Shown one piece after another: positions 36,957 to 47,797 of a DNA stretch of 64,000 bases (positions are counted from its first letter, which is position 1; every line of letters starts with the position of its first letter). The translations under genes were made by a program, and so were the position numbers. Under the pieces are notes generated by a model that had not been told where the DNA came from, did not search any database, and saw only the letters and a program-made list of their open reading frames with translations. This DNA comes from Methyloversatilis universalis EHg5 (lineage in GTDB: Bacteria; Pseudomonadota; Gammaproteobacteria; Burkholderiales; Rhodocyclaceae). The stretch is from NCBI RefSeq assembly GCF_000378945.1, contig NZ_KB900539.1:78168-142167 (forward strand), read 5' to 3'.

Positions 36957-37583
36957 ATGAAATCCGGAACGTCGCGTCACCTTGCTCTTGTCCTCTGCGC
37001 GGTCGGCCTGCTGCCGGCCGGTGCTGCCGAGGCGCGCGTCTATTGCTGCAAGGATGCGCGCGGCCAGCAGGTGTGCGGCGACGTGCTGCCGGCCTCTTGC
37101 GCCGACCGCAGCTACCGCGAGCTGAACAGCCAGGGTGCCACGGTCAAGCAGATCGATGCGCCGATGAGCGACGCCCAGCGTGCCAAGCGCGACGCCGACT
37201 CGAAGAAGGCAGCCGAGGAAGAGCGCGTGCGGCAGGAACAGCGCCGGCGGGACACCACGCTGCTCAACACCTATACCAGCGAGCGCGAGATCGACGTGGC
37301 ACGCGATCGCCGGGTGGCCGACATCGAAGAACTGCTGACCCGTCTGCGCGAGCAGAAGCAGACGCTGACCGACCGCCAGAAGAAGCTGGAAACCGATGCC
37401 GCCGCCTTCGCCGGCAAGAACAAGCGCGTGCCCTCGCATATCAAGGACAGGCTGGACACCACGACCGAAGATCTGCGCCTGATCGCCGAGAACATCGCCG
37501 CCAAGGAGCGCGACATGGTGGACACGCGCAAGCGCTTCGAGGAAGACCGCATGCGTTTCCGCGAACTGGCCGGCAGCCGCTGA
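36957..37583 (+). CDS. Secreted DUF4124-type protein with coiled coil
   Basis: This 208-residue protein has a signal peptide (HLALVLCAVGLLPAGAAEA-R). A short cysteine-bearing DUF4124-like domain follows (VYCCKDARGQQVCGDVLPASC), then a long charged coiled coil (about 85-205, rich in EERVRQEQRRR and RVADIEELLTRLREQK). DUF4124 proteins are abundant and periplasmic, with no assigned function. The ATG at 36957 opens the signal peptide. It lies 44 bp after pyrE. Confidence 0.85.
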   Translation: MKSGTSRHLALVLCAVGLLPAGAAEARVYCCKDARGQQVCGDVLPASCADRSYRELNSQGATVKQIDAPMSDAQRAKRDADSKKAAEEERVRQEQRRRDTTLLNTYTSEREIDVARDRRVADIEELLTRLREQKQTLTDRQKKLETDAAAFAGKNKRVPSHIKDRLDTTTEDLRLIAENIAAKERDMVDTRKRFEEDRMRFRELAGSR

Positions 37584-37597
37584 ACTTTCGATGAGCG

Positions 37598-39097
<1,500 letters not shown>

Positions 39098-39322
39098 TCT
39101 TCCGTCATGGAATGTGACGGCGGAAGTCTAGCTGTAAATGCCGAAGGCATGGCGCTGCGGATTGTCCGGGGATGGCAGGCTGGCAGACAATGCGCCTGCC
39201 GCGATGGCGCCTGCGAGTACGCGCGGTTTCCGTTTCAGGGTCGTATCGCGGCGGGGGCGCCGCTCCCACGACGTCGGCCTGCCGCTGGCCGGTCTGATCA
39301 GACCGGGCGCCGCACGAAAGAC

Positions 39323-40570
39323 CTAGTCGTGGTGCTCGCCGCGGCGGCCGACCGGCAGGCCCAGCTGCTTGAGCTTGCGGTACAGGTGGGTGCGTTCCAG
39401 ACCGGAGCGCTCCGCCAGCCGGGTCATGTTGCCGCCTTCCCGTTCCATGTGGTGCTCGAAGTACATGCGCTCGAACGCCTCGCGCGCTTCGCGCAGCGGT
39501 TGATCCAGACCGGGCAGTGCCGGTGCGCTGCCCGGGCGCAGCAGCGTGCGCAGCGAGGCGGCGTCCAGTTCGTCGTCGAGCGCGGCAAGCGCGGCCGAGC
39601 GCAGCGCCGCCACCAGTTCGACATAGCCGCCGGGCCAGGCGTGCTGGCGCAGCAGCGGCCTGACCGACTCCGGCAGCCGACGGGGCGGTACCTCGCCCGC
39701 GTCGACCAGATGTTTCAGCACGTCTTCGGCCAGGTCGCCGATCTCGTCGCGCAGCTCGGCCAGTGGCGGCAGCGGCAGCACGATTTCGAACAGTCGGGCC
39801 AGCAGTGCGTCTTCCCAGCCGGCCGCCTGCAGCTCGGCCGGGCCGAGCGCAGAACTGGCGATCAGTCGGGCGTCCAGCCGGTCCAGCCGGTCCAGCGCGA
39901 AGGCGAGGTTCTTTTGCTGCATGCGCGACAGGTGGCCGAGATCGCCGGTGTGGATGACGCCGCCGCGCGCGGCATCGAGCTGTTCCTGGGTGATCGGACC
40001 GCTCAGGCTGGCCAGTTCCAGCCAGCGCCGGCCGGGCGCGGCCAGCGTGCGCGCCGCCAGTTCGCCGAAGCTGGACGGCCCGCAGCGCAGCAGCAGCACG
40101 CGCGAGCGCGCCGCCATCTGTTCCACCTTGCGGCGCAGGTCACGCAGCTGGCCGCTGCGTCCGACCGCCGCCAGCGAAGGCGCGGCCGGGCGCTGTTCCG
40201 GCGAACTGCCGCGCGCCAGCGCGCGCTTGACCGCAGCCAGCAGCTTCGCGAGCGCGATCGGCTTCTCCAGGAAGTCCATGGCGCCGATGCGGGTGGCTTC
40301 GACCGCCGAATCGATGGTGCCGTGGCCGGACATCATGATGACCGGCATCGTGAGCTGGCCGCCCGAGGCCCATTCCTTCAGCAGCGAAATGCCGTCGGTG
40401 TCGGGCATCCAGATGTCCAGCAGCACCAGATCCGGCTTCTGCGCGGCGCGTGCGCTGCGTGCCGCGGCGGCGTTCTCCGCCAGCGTCACGTCGTGTCCTT
40501 CGTCGCTGAGGATTTCCGACAGCAGCTCCCGGATCCCCATCTCATCATCTACGACCAGTATGCGAGCCAT
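39323..40570 (-). CDS. ntrX: NtrX-like response regulator with degenerate AAA+ domain
   Basis: This 415-residue protein has a receiver with D52 (DLVLLDIWMPDTDG) and K103. A remnant AAA+ region (about 135-340) and a Fis-type helix-turn-helix (RLAERSGLERTHLYRKLKQLGL) follow. The Walker A lysine is missing (LLRCGPSSFGELAARTL, about 161-176), no GAFTGA loop exists and Walker B is lost (GGVIHTGDLGH). FEIVLPLPPLAELRDEI and WPGGYVELVAAL still mark NtrC ancestry. It should bind DNA but not drive sigma-54 open complexes. It lies 15 bp after the kinase gene. Confidence 0.93.
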   Translation of the reverse strand: MARILVVDDEMGIRELLSEILSDEGHDVTLAENAAAARSARAAQKPDLVLLDIWMPDTDGISLLKEWASGGQLTMPVIMMSGHGTIDSAVEATRIGAMDFLEKPIALAKLLAAVKRALARGSSPEQRPAAPSLAAVGRSGQLRDLRRKVEQMAARSRVLLLRCGPSSFGELAARTLAAPGRRWLELASLSGPITQEQLDAARGGVIHTGDLGHLSRMQQKNLAFALDRLDRLDARLIASSALGPAELQAAGWEDALLARLFEIVLPLPPLAELRDEIGDLAEDVLKHLVDAGEVPPRRLPESVRPLLRQHAWPGGYVELVAALRSAALAALDDELDAASLRTLLRPGSAPALPGLDQPLREAREAFERMYFEHHMEREGGNMTRLAERSGLERTHLYRKLKQLGLPVGRRGEHHD

Positions 40571-40585
40571 TGTTGCCTGCTTCCT

Positions 40586-42688
40586 TCATGCCGCCAGCGG
40601 CAGTGATATGCGGATTTCCGCGCCATGCGGCGCGACGTTCTCTATTTCTATGCGGCCTTCGTGTTCATCGACGATCTTCTTCACGATGGCCAGGCCCAGC
40701 CCGGTGCCACGCGCCTTGGACGTGACATAGGGCTCGAAGGCGCGCGCCAGCACCTGCGGCGGGAAGCCGCTGCCGTTGTCGCGCACCGACAGTTCCGCAC
40801 GCCCCCCCCGGCGCCGGGTCTGTATCTGTATGCAGGGCGTGTCGGCTTCCGCCAGCGCGTCCTGCGCGTTCTGCAGCAGGTTGTGGATGACCTGGCGCAG
40901 CTGGCCGGCATCGCCCGCCACATCGGGCAGGTCGCTGGCGAGCTGGCGCTCGATGCGTGCGGCCGACGTTTCGTACAGGCCGAGCACTTCATCCACCAGA
41001 TGATTGAGGTCCAGCGGCGCCAGCGCTGGCGATGGCAGTCGCGCGTAGTCGCGGAAGGCGTTCACCATGTTCTTCATCGCCTCGACCTGGTCGACGATGG
41101 TGGTGGTGGCACGCGCGAGCAGCTTCTGCCCATCGGCGTCTAGCCTGTCCGACAGCTTGAACTGCAGCCGCTCGGCCGACAGCTGTATCGGCGTCAGCGG
41201 ATTCTTGATCTCGTGCGCCAGCCGGCGCGCCACTTCGCCCCAGGCGGCGCTGCGCTGGGCGGAAATGAGCTGGGTGATGTCGTCGAACACCACCACGAAG
41301 CCGCCGCCGCCGGCTGCCGGCAGCTGCGATCCACGGATGAGCAGGGTTTTGGCCGGGCCGAAGGGGTCGGGAATGTCGATCTGCCGGCTCCACGATTCCT
41401 GCCCCTCGTCGATCGCCGCCACGATGGTGTCGCGCAGTTCCGGGTGGCGCGGCCACTGGGACAGCGTCAGCGTTTCCCAGCCGTCCAGCGTGTCGGCAAG
41501 GATGGCCATCGCGCCCTGGTTGGCTGCGCGCAGCTTGGTGGACGGGCTGAACGCCAGCACGCCGGCCGACAGGTTGCCGAGCACGCCTTCCAGATAGGTG
41601 CGTGCGGCCTCTGTTTCCGCCCGGCTGCGTTCGGCCTGCGCGCGGGCGTCTTCCAGCTGCTGCGTCATGCGGCGGAAGGACTGGGTGAGCGTGCCCAGCT
41701 CGTCGCGCGACGCAACGGCAGGGATGGGGCTGAAGTCGCCCTGCATCACCGCGTCGGTACCGCGTGCCAGGATGGACAGCGGCGCCGACATGCGGCGGCT
41801 GATCACGAAGGCCACCGCCAGCGCCGACAGCAGCGCCAGCAGCAGGGCCAGGGTCAGGGTCAGCGCGAAGATGCGCTTCAGGCCGGCACGCGCCAGCGAC
41901 AGTTCTTCGTAGTCGCGGTAGGCGCTCTGCACCGCCTCGGCGTTCTGCGCCAGCGAAGCCGGCAGCGGCTGGGTGAGCTGCAGCACCGGTGCGTCCGAGG
42001 CGAGCGAGGCACTGCCGACGAATACCAGCGCGCGCACCGTGAGGCCATCACCGCTGTCGGGGTCTACCGTGGCGAAGCCGGCGCCCTGGCGCGCCTGGCG
42101 CAGCTGTGACGGCGACGGCAGCGGCGGCACCAGGCGGGTGGCGGCGGAACTGGTCGACAGCACGCGGCCGGCGGACGAAAACAGCGTGGCGCTGGCGGCA
42201 CCGGCCTGTTCACGCAGCAGGTCCATCCGGGCGTCGCGCCGGATCAGCGGGGTGTCGGCCAGTTCGCGTGCCATCGCGCGGGCCTTTTCCAGCAGATCGG
42301 CGGACACGTAGTCCAGCGTATTGCGGCCGAGGTTGAGACCGCCTTCGAGCGCTGCCTCGATGCGCACGTTGAACCAGGAATCGACCGAGCGCGATACGAA
42401 GTTCACCGACAGCACATAGATCAGCGCGCCCGGCGCCACCGCCAGTGCGGCGAAGGCGGCGAACAGCCGCAGCTTGAGCCGGGAGCCGAACACCGCGGCC
42501 CGATGTTCGCGCAGCAGCTGGGTCACCAGCCACGCGACCAGGCCGATCAGGCCGACCGCCACCGTGATGTTCAGTCCCAGCAGCAGCGGATAGTTGCGCG
42601 CGAACAGCTGGGTGTTCTCGCTGGCCAGCGACAGCAGCAGCAGCAGCACGCCGCTGATCGCGGTGGTGGCGATGATGAAAGCTCTCAT
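40586..42688 (-). CDS. ntrY: NtrY-like membrane sensor histidine kinase
   Basis: This 700-residue kinase has two or three N-terminal helices, a periplasmic domain (about 90-280), a helix, HAMP (RRMSAPLSILARGTDAVMQGDFS) and PAS. HisKA follows with His in RRLAHEIKNPLTPIQLSAERL, then HATPase with NLLQNAQDAL, DNGSGF and GTGLGLAIVKK. It pairs with the adjacent NtrX-like regulator. Its start overlaps the DUF4390 stop by 4 bases. The NtrYX signal is usually nitrogen, redox or envelope related and is not readable here. Confidence 0.95.
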   Translation of the reverse strand: MRAFIIATTAISGVLLLLLSLASENTQLFARNYPLLLGLNITVAVGLIGLVAWLVTQLLREHRAAVFGSRLKLRLFAAFAALAVAPGALIYVLSVNFVSRSVDSWFNVRIEAALEGGLNLGRNTLDYVSADLLEKARAMARELADTPLIRRDARMDLLREQAGAASATLFSSAGRVLSTSSAATRLVPPLPSPSQLRQARQGAGFATVDPDSGDGLTVRALVFVGSASLASDAPVLQLTQPLPASLAQNAEAVQSAYRDYEELSLARAGLKRIFALTLTLALLLALLSALAVAFVISRRMSAPLSILARGTDAVMQGDFSPIPAVASRDELGTLTQSFRRMTQQLEDARAQAERSRAETEAARTYLEGVLGNLSAGVLAFSPSTKLRAANQGAMAILADTLDGWETLTLSQWPRHPELRDTIVAAIDEGQESWSRQIDIPDPFGPAKTLLIRGSQLPAAGGGGFVVVFDDITQLISAQRSAAWGEVARRLAHEIKNPLTPIQLSAERLQFKLSDRLDADGQKLLARATTTIVDQVEAMKNMVNAFRDYARLPSPALAPLDLNHLVDEVLGLYETSAARIERQLASDLPDVAGDAGQLRQVIHNLLQNAQDALAEADTPCIQIQTRRRGGRAELSVRDNGSGFPPQVLARAFEPYVTSKARGTGLGLAIVKKIVDEHEGRIEIENVAPHGAEIRISLPLAA

Positions 42689-43296
42689 CGCGGCTCCTGC
42701 GGCTGGGCGGTGAAGCCCCAGCGCTGCCAGTCGGATTCCAGCGTCCAGTCACGGTTGCCGATGGCGCTGAGCTGGAAGGGCTTCGGCAGCTGGGTCACGT
42801 CCAGCCGCAGCCGCAGCGCGGCGACATAGCTTTCACCCGCCTTGAGCCGGCCATAGTCGACCACGGTCCAGCTGCGCAGCCGGCCGATCAGCTTGAGTGC
42901 TTCGTCCAGCGTTTCGAAGCTCTGGTGCAGTGCGCCGGTGGACACCCGGTACTGCCGGGTCAGTGCGTGGTAGCTGAGGCGATAGGTCTGGCTGCGCTCG
43001 ATCACGTCCTCGTCCAGCCAGTACCAGCGCGGCCGGCTGATTTCGAACTCCAGCACGAAATACAGCGGCACGCCGCGCATGACCGCGTCGGCCAGCCGCG
43101 GCGTCAGCGTGACGCCGATGTCGGTCGACAGCTGGTAGCCGTCATCGCCGTGGTCCAGCCGCACGTCGCGCATCAGCACGCCGGCCGCCAGCGCGTGCGC
43201 GGTCAGCGCGGCCAGCAGCAGGGCGCCGAACAGCGCGCGCGCCGCTTCACGCAGCGTCCGCGGCTTTCTGCAGCAGGGCGTAGTAGAAGCCGTCAT
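42685..43296 (-). CDS. DUF4390 periplasmic protein
   Basis: This protein of about 203 residues has a signal peptide (REAARALFGALLLAALTAHALA). The DUF4390 body reads DIGVTLTPRLADAVMRGVPLYFVLEFEI and RYWLDE-like, LSYHALTRQYRVSTGALHQSF. It is nearly always found between rsmB and ntrYX in betaproteobacteria, which suggests but does not show a link with the NtrY signal. The start is uncertain: the ATG at 43296 lies inside rsmB and keeps the signal peptide. Confidence 0.88.
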   Translation of the reverse strand: MTASTTPCCRKPRTLREAARALFGALLLAALTAHALAAGVLMRDVRLDHGDDGYQLSTDIGVTLTPRLADAVMRGVPLYFVLEFEISRPRWYWLDEDVIERSQTYRLSYHALTRQYRVSTGALHQSFETLDEALKLIGRLRSWTVVDYGRLKAGESYVAALRLRLDVTQLPKPFQLSAIGNRDWTLESDWQRWGFTAQPQEPR

Positions 43297-44605
43297 GCTC
43301 GGCGGTCGGCAACAGGGACAGGTCGGGCGCACCGGAAAGGGTCAGGCGTCGGCAGTCGGGATGGCGGGCAGCGAAGGCGGCCACCTGATCCTGATTTTCG
43401 GTGCGGAACACCGAACAGGTGGCATAGAGCAATTTACCACCCGGTGCCAGCACGCGCCAAAGCGCGTCCAGGATGGCACGCTGCTGTGACGCGAATTGAG
43501 CGATGTCCTTCGGGCGGCGCAGCCATTTCGCATCCGGATGGCGGCGCACCACGCCTGAGGCGCTGCACGGCACGTCGGCCAGGATGCGGTCGAAGGGACG
43601 GCCGTCCCACCAGTCTTCCGGCCGTTCTGCGTCACCGGTGGCGATGCGGCCGGCGAGGCCCAGGCGGGCGAAATTGTCGGCGATGCGCTGTGCCCGCGTC
43701 GCGCTGTGGTCCAGTGCCAGCAGATCGAGGTCGGCACTTTCCAGCAGATGGCAGGCCTTGCCGCCGGGGGCGGCGCAGGCGTCCAGCACCCGCTGGCCGG
43801 TGGCTGTGTCGAGCAGCGCGGCCGCCTGCTGCGCGCCCAGGTCCTGCACCGAAAGCACGCCTTCGGCGAAGCCGGGCAGGCGCGACACCGGACAGGGCCT
43901 GTCCAGCAGCAGGCCATCATCGCCGTGCGCGCGGGCGCCGATGCCGGCGTCGGCCAGTGCGGCCTGTGCGGCGGCTACCGTGCTGCGCCGGCGGTTCACC
44001 CGCAGCGCCATCGGCGGATGGCTGTTGCCCTGGGCGGCGATGCCGGCCCAGTCGTCCGGGTGGTCGGCGCGCAGCCGCTCCAGCCACCAGGCCGGGTGCT
44101 GCAGGCGCGCCGGCTCGTCGGCCGCGACTGCAGCATCCAGTTCGGCGTGACGGCGCTGCGCGTTGCGCAGCACCGCATTCATCAGTCCGCCGAAGCGGTC
44201 GCCGCCGAGTGCGCGGGCGGCGTCCACCGCCTGGCTCACCGTGGTGTGCGCGCCGTCCGGCCGCGCTTCCAGCCGGCACAGTGCAACCCGCAGCAGCGCC
44301 TGCCGGTCGGTTTCGCGCAGCGGTTTGGGTACCAGCACCGCCAGTCGCCGGTCGATGCCGGCGTGCGCGCGCAGGCACTGGTAGGCGAGGTCGCGCACCG
44401 CCGCACCGTTGTCGGACAGGCCGTCCTGCATGCGTGCCAGAGCGTCGTCCAGCGTTTCGCCGGTGCTGACCGCGGCCACTGCGTGGGCGGCGTCAACCAG
44501 GGCGGCGGCCAGCGAGTCTGCAGGCAGACGGGCAGGCAGGCGTGAGGGCTGGTGGGCGGACGGGCCCGGTGACGGACGTCCGGAGGGGCGGTGATCGGAA
44601 TTCAA
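43247..44605 (-). CDS. rsmB: 16S rRNA m5C967 methyltransferase RsmB
   Basis: RsmB (about 452 aa) has an N-terminal NusB-like RNA-binding domain (about 30-165). A Rossmann methyltransferase follows: SAM loop LDACAAPGGKACHLLE, Pro-Cys motif DVPCSASGVVRRHPD and catalytic Cys in LLYATCSVFRTEN. It methylates C967 of 16S rRNA. The TTG at 44605 is the best start I see, because the frame to 44893 adds a basic, low-complexity stretch not found in the family. No strong Shine-Dalgarno precedes it. Confidence 0.94.
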   Translation of the reverse strand: MNSDHRPSGRPSPGPSAHQPSRLPARLPADSLAAALVDAAHAVAAVSTGETLDDALARMQDGLSDNGAAVRDLAYQCLRAHAGIDRRLAVLVPKPLRETDRQALLRVALCRLEARPDGAHTTVSQAVDAARALGGDRFGGLMNAVLRNAQRRHAELDAAVAADEPARLQHPAWWLERLRADHPDDWAGIAAQGNSHPPMALRVNRRRSTVAAAQAALADAGIGARAHGDDGLLLDRPCPVSRLPGFAEGVLSVQDLGAQQAAALLDTATGQRVLDACAAPGGKACHLLESADLDLLALDHSATRAQRIADNFARLGLAGRIATGDAERPEDWWDGRPFDRILADVPCSASGVVRRHPDAKWLRRPKDIAQFASQQRAILDALWRVLAPGGKLLYATCSVFRTENQDQVAAFAARHPDCRRLTLSGAPDLSLLPTAEHDGFYYALLQKAADAA

Positions 44606-44646
44606 GACGCGGAAGGTGTGAGTGCGGGAGGCGGATTGTAGGTGGC

Positions 44647-45042
44647 TCAGCCGGTCCAGGCGTGGGCCTTGAGTGCGTCGAGCGGTGCGTAGCGCAAGGC
44701 CGATTCGTGCGTGGCGACCAGAATGACCTGTGGGGCGTGGCCGGCTTCGTAGGCTTCGCGCCAGCGTGCGGCGCACAGGCACCAGCGGTCGCCTGCGCGC
44801 AGGCCGGGAAAATCGTATTCCGGCCGCGGCGTGGACAGGTCGTTGCCGCGGCCGCGAGAGAACGCGAGGAATTCGTCGGTCATGACCGCGCACACCGTGT
44901 GCGAGCCGAAATCGTTCTCGTCGGTATTGCAGCAGCCGTCGCGGAAAAAGCCGGTGATCGGCTTGAACGAGCAGGGTTCGAGCGGTCCGCCCAGTACGTT
45001 GCGGGCACCGCCGCCGCCGTTCCAGCCTCTGTCCATGGCCAT
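44647..45042 (-). CDS. DUF2237 family protein
   Basis: This 131-residue protein has NVLGGPLEPCSFKPITGFFRDGCCNT, HTVCAVMTDEFLAFSRGRGNDLSTPRPEYDFPGLRAGDRWCLCAARW and VILVATHESAL. These are the invariant blocks of DUF2237, a small cytoplasmic family with conserved cysteines and no assigned function. It stands alone between htpX and rsmB on the same strand. Confidence 0.94.
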   Translation of the reverse strand: MAMDRGWNGGGGARNVLGGPLEPCSFKPITGFFRDGCCNTDENDFGSHTVCAVMTDEFLAFSRGRGNDLSTPRPEYDFPGLRAGDRWCLCAARWREAYEAGHAPQVILVATHESALRYAPLDALKAHAWTG

Positions 45043-45061
45043 GCCGTCCTGTGTGGGTACA

Positions 45062-45109
45062 AAGAAAAACCGCAGTGCGTGCCGCCGGTCAGGGCAGCGC
45101 GCACTGCGG
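45062..45109 (-). terminator. Intrinsic terminator of htpX
   Basis: CCGCAGTGCG (45070-45079) and CGCACTGCGG (45100-45109) form a perfect 10-bp stem. On the minus strand it is followed by TTTTTCTTT. It lies 36 bp past the htpX stop and is one of the few clear stem-plus-T-run terminators in the window. Confidence 0.85.
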
Positions 45110-45144
45110 AATGATGCCGCAATGAGGCGGAGGTGTCGCGCGGC

Positions 45145-45996
45145 TCAGCGACCGCGCACCAGTTCGCGCAGCCGCGCGATGCGTTCCTCGGTCGCCGGGT
45201 GGGTGCTGAACAGGCCGCGCAGGCCGCCGCCGGACAGCGGGTTCATGATCATCATCTGGCCGGTTTCCGGATGCGCTTCGGCGGTCGGCATCGGAATGCC
45301 GCGGGCGTAGGCATCGATTTTGGCCAGTGCGCTGGCCAGCGCTTCCGGGTCGCCGGAAATTTCCGCGCCGCCGCGGTCGGCACCGAATTCGCGGGTACGC
45401 GAGATCGCCATCTGGATCAGCATGGCGGCGATCGGCGCCAGGATGGCGACGATGATGCCCATGACTGGATTGGTCGGGCGCCCTTCCGAATCGCGACCGC
45501 CGAAGAACATGCCGAACTGCGCCAGCGCCGAAATGGCACCGGACACCGTGGCCGAAATGGTCGAGATCAGGATGTCGCGGTTCTTCACGTGTGCCAGTTC
45601 GTGCGCCATCACGCCGCGCAGCTCGCGCGCCGACAGCATCTGGATGATGCCGGTGGTGGCCGCGACCGCCGCGTTTTCCGGGTTGCGGCCGGTGGCGAAG
45701 GCGTTGGGCTGGGCTTCGTCGATCAGATAGACGCGCGGCATCGGCAGCTGGGCGCGCTGCGCCAGCTCGGCCACCATGTTGTACAGATAGGGCGAGCTGG
45801 CAGCGTCGACTTCGCGCGCGTTGTACATGCGCAGCACCATCTTGTCCGAAAACCAGTAGGCCCAGAGATTGGTGGCGCCACCGAACAGCAGGGCGAGCAG
45901 CATGCCCTGCTTGCCGCCGAGGGCCGCACCGACGACGCCGAACAGCGCGACGATGCCCGCCATCAGGATCGAGGTTTTGAGCCAGTTGCCGAACAT
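45145..45996 (-). CDS. htpX: Membrane zinc metalloprotease HtpX
   Basis: HtpX (283 aa) is an inner-membrane M48B protease for quality control of membrane proteins. Two N-terminal helices (about 8-48) precede the zinc motif H132-E133-x-x-H136 ([13 protein letters not shown]). Two further helices follow at about 145-200, and the third ligand lies in [15 protein letters not shown]. It is followed by a strong intrinsic terminator. Confidence 0.97.
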   Translation of the reverse strand: MFGNWLKTSILMAGIVALFGVVGAALGGKQGMLLALLFGGATNLWAYWFSDKMVLRMYNAREVDAASSPYLYNMVAELAQRAQLPMPRVYLIDEAQPNAFATGRNPENAAVAATTGIIQMLSARELRGVMAHELAHVKNRDILISTISATVSGAISALAQFGMFFGGRDSEGRPTNPVMGIIVAILAPIAAMLIQMAISRTREFGADRGGAEISGDPEALASALAKIDAYARGIPMPTAEAHPETGQMMIMNPLSGGGLRGLFSTHPATEERIARLRELVRGR

Positions 45997-46081
45997 GCGG
46001 AATGCCTTTCAGTGAAGGTGAGAACGCAATATAGATTGCGCGCGAAGCAGAAAATTCAAGCGATCGGCTTCGATCAGGTCC

Positions 46082-47038
46082 TCAGTCGGCCAGCTGTGCC
46101 CGCTGGCCGGCCTGCAGCGGGTGGCCGCGCAGGAATTCGGCCGCTGGCAGGCGCTTGCCCCCGGCCTTCTGCAGTTCGGTCACGCGCAGGCTGCCCCGGC
46201 CGCAGGCGATCAGTACGCCGCGGTCGCTGGCGTCCAGTATCCGGCCGGGCTCGCCGTCCTGCGCCTCAAGCGCGGCGCGCCACAGTTTGACCGGTGTGCC
46301 GTCCACCGTCATCAGCGCGCCGGGAAAGGGGTCGAAGGCGCGGATGGCACAGGCCAGTTCGCTTGCCGGCCGGCGGAAATCCAGCGCCGCTTCGGCCTTG
46401 CCGATCTTGGCGGCGTAGCAGGCGCCCTCCGCCGGCTGCGGCACTGCCGTGATGCGGCCGGCCAGCAGCGCGGGCAGCGTATCGAGCAACAGTTGCGCGC
46501 CGGTGGCGGCCAGCCTGTCGTGCAGCGAGCCGGTGCTGTCGTCCGGCGCGATGTCGATCGTGCGCTCGGCCAGCATCGGGCCGGTGTCCAGGCCTTCGTC
46601 CATCTGCATCAGCGTGATGCCGGTGCGGGCGTCGCCCGCCTCGATCGCGCGGTGTATGGGCGCGGCGCCGCGCCAGCGTGGCAGCAGCGAGGCGTGGATG
46701 TTGATGCAGCCCAGGCGCGGGATGTTGAGTACCGCACGCGGCAGCAGCAGGCCGTAGGCCACCACCACCAGCAGATCGGGCGCGGCGTCGATCAGCGGCG
46801 CGCGCAGTTCCGGCGTTTTCAGCGTGTCCGGCTGGGCGACCGCGAAGCCGTGGGCCAGTGCGCGCTGCTTCACCGGGCTGGGCATGAGCTTCATGCCGCG
46901 GCCGGCCGGCCGGTCCGGCTGGGTCAGCACCAGCGGGATGTCGCAATCGAAGGTGGCCAGCGCGTCGAGCGCGCGGGCGGCGAATTCGGGCGTGCCGGCG
47001 AACGCGATGCGCGGCCGGGCGGTGGCACTCGCTGGCAT
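46082..47038 (-). CDS. fmt: Methionyl-tRNA formyltransferase
   Basis: Fmt (318 aa) formylates initiator Met-tRNA with 10-formyl-THF. [18 protein letters not shown] opens the protein, and the catalytic [18 protein letters not shown] and DTGPML motifs are present. The C-terminal OB-like domain begins near 205. Its ATG overlaps the def stop (TGATG), fixing the start at 47038, although a frame runs on into def. Confidence 0.97.
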   Translation of the reverse strand: MPASATARPRIAFAGTPEFAARALDALATFDCDIPLVLTQPDRPAGRGMKLMPSPVKQRALAHGFAVAQPDTLKTPELRAPLIDAAPDLLVVVAYGLLLPRAVLNIPRLGCINIHASLLPRWRGAAPIHRAIEAGDARTGITLMQMDEGLDTGPMLAERTIDIAPDDSTGSLHDRLAATGAQLLLDTLPALLAGRITAVPQPAEGACYAAKIGKAEAALDFRRPASELACAIRAFDPFPGALMTVDGTPVKLWRAALEAQDGEPGRILDASDRGVLIACGRGSLRVTELQKAGGKRLPAAEFLRGHPLQAGQRAQLAD

Positions 47039-47541
47039 CAGGCGCTCTCGCGCGCCTGCTTCGCGAGCTTGGTCTTGATCCGGGTCTGCTTCAGCTGCGA
47101 CAGGTGGTCGACGAACACCTTGCCCTGCAGGTGATCCATTTCGTGCTGGATGCACACTGCCAGCAGGCCGTGCGCGTCGATGTCGGTTTCGCTGCCGTCC
47201 AGCGTCAGCGTGCGTACCTTCACGTGTTCGGAACGGGTCACCTTGTCGTAGATGCCGGGCACCGACAGGCAGCCCTCTTCGTATACCTGTTCGCCGTCGC
47301 GCTCGACGATGCGCGGGTTGATCAGCGTGATCAGCCCGGACTTGTCTTCGGTGATGTCGATCACGATCAACTGTCTGTGTACATCCACCTGGGTGGCCGC
47401 CAGCCCGATGCCCGGCGCGGCGTACATGGTTTCGGCCATGTCGGCGGCGAGCCTGCGGAGGGCGTCATCCACCGCAGTGACCGGCGCAGCCTTCTTGCGC
47501 AGGCGGGGGTCGGGAAACTTCAGAATCGGAAGCAGGGCCAT
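47038..47541 (-). CDS. def: Peptide deformylase
   Basis: Def (167 aa) removes the formyl group from nascent proteins, complementing Fmt. The three metalloenzyme motifs are present: [17 protein letters not shown] and QHEMDHLQG. It is first in the def-fmt operon, divergent from the LysM gene across 256 bp. That gap must hold both promoters, but I cannot place either with confidence. Confidence 0.98.
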   Translation of the reverse strand: MALLPILKFPDPRLRKKAAPVTAVDDALRRLAADMAETMYAAPGIGLAATQVDVHRQLIVIDITEDKSGLITLINPRIVERDGEQVYEEGCLSVPGIYDKVTRSEHVKVRTLTLDGSETDIDAHGLLAVCIQHEMDHLQGKVFVDHLSQLKQTRIKTKLAKQARESA

Positions 47542-47797
47542 AAAAGTCGTGCTGATTTAATGGATTAGCGGGGTATTTTCATGCAGACTGTCATTAGATG
47601 ACGCTGCTTGCTACACTTCGGCATGCGCTTGGCGTGACGGTGGCCGGTGTGCATAACGCATGCACGCGGCCCTTCAGGTCAGGCTGGGCCAGTACGTAAC
47701 ATCAGGTTCGTAACGACCATATTGAAAGGCAAACCCGAGGCAGGTTCCGGAGGCGCGCATGTGCGCGGTTTCCGGCCCGTCCGTGCGAGGCCACACC

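Noticed and set aside
47600-47680. GCATGC-type inverted repeat between def and the LysM gene
   Set aside because: The arms are short and far apart with no T-run or known operator pattern. It is not strong enough to call a site.
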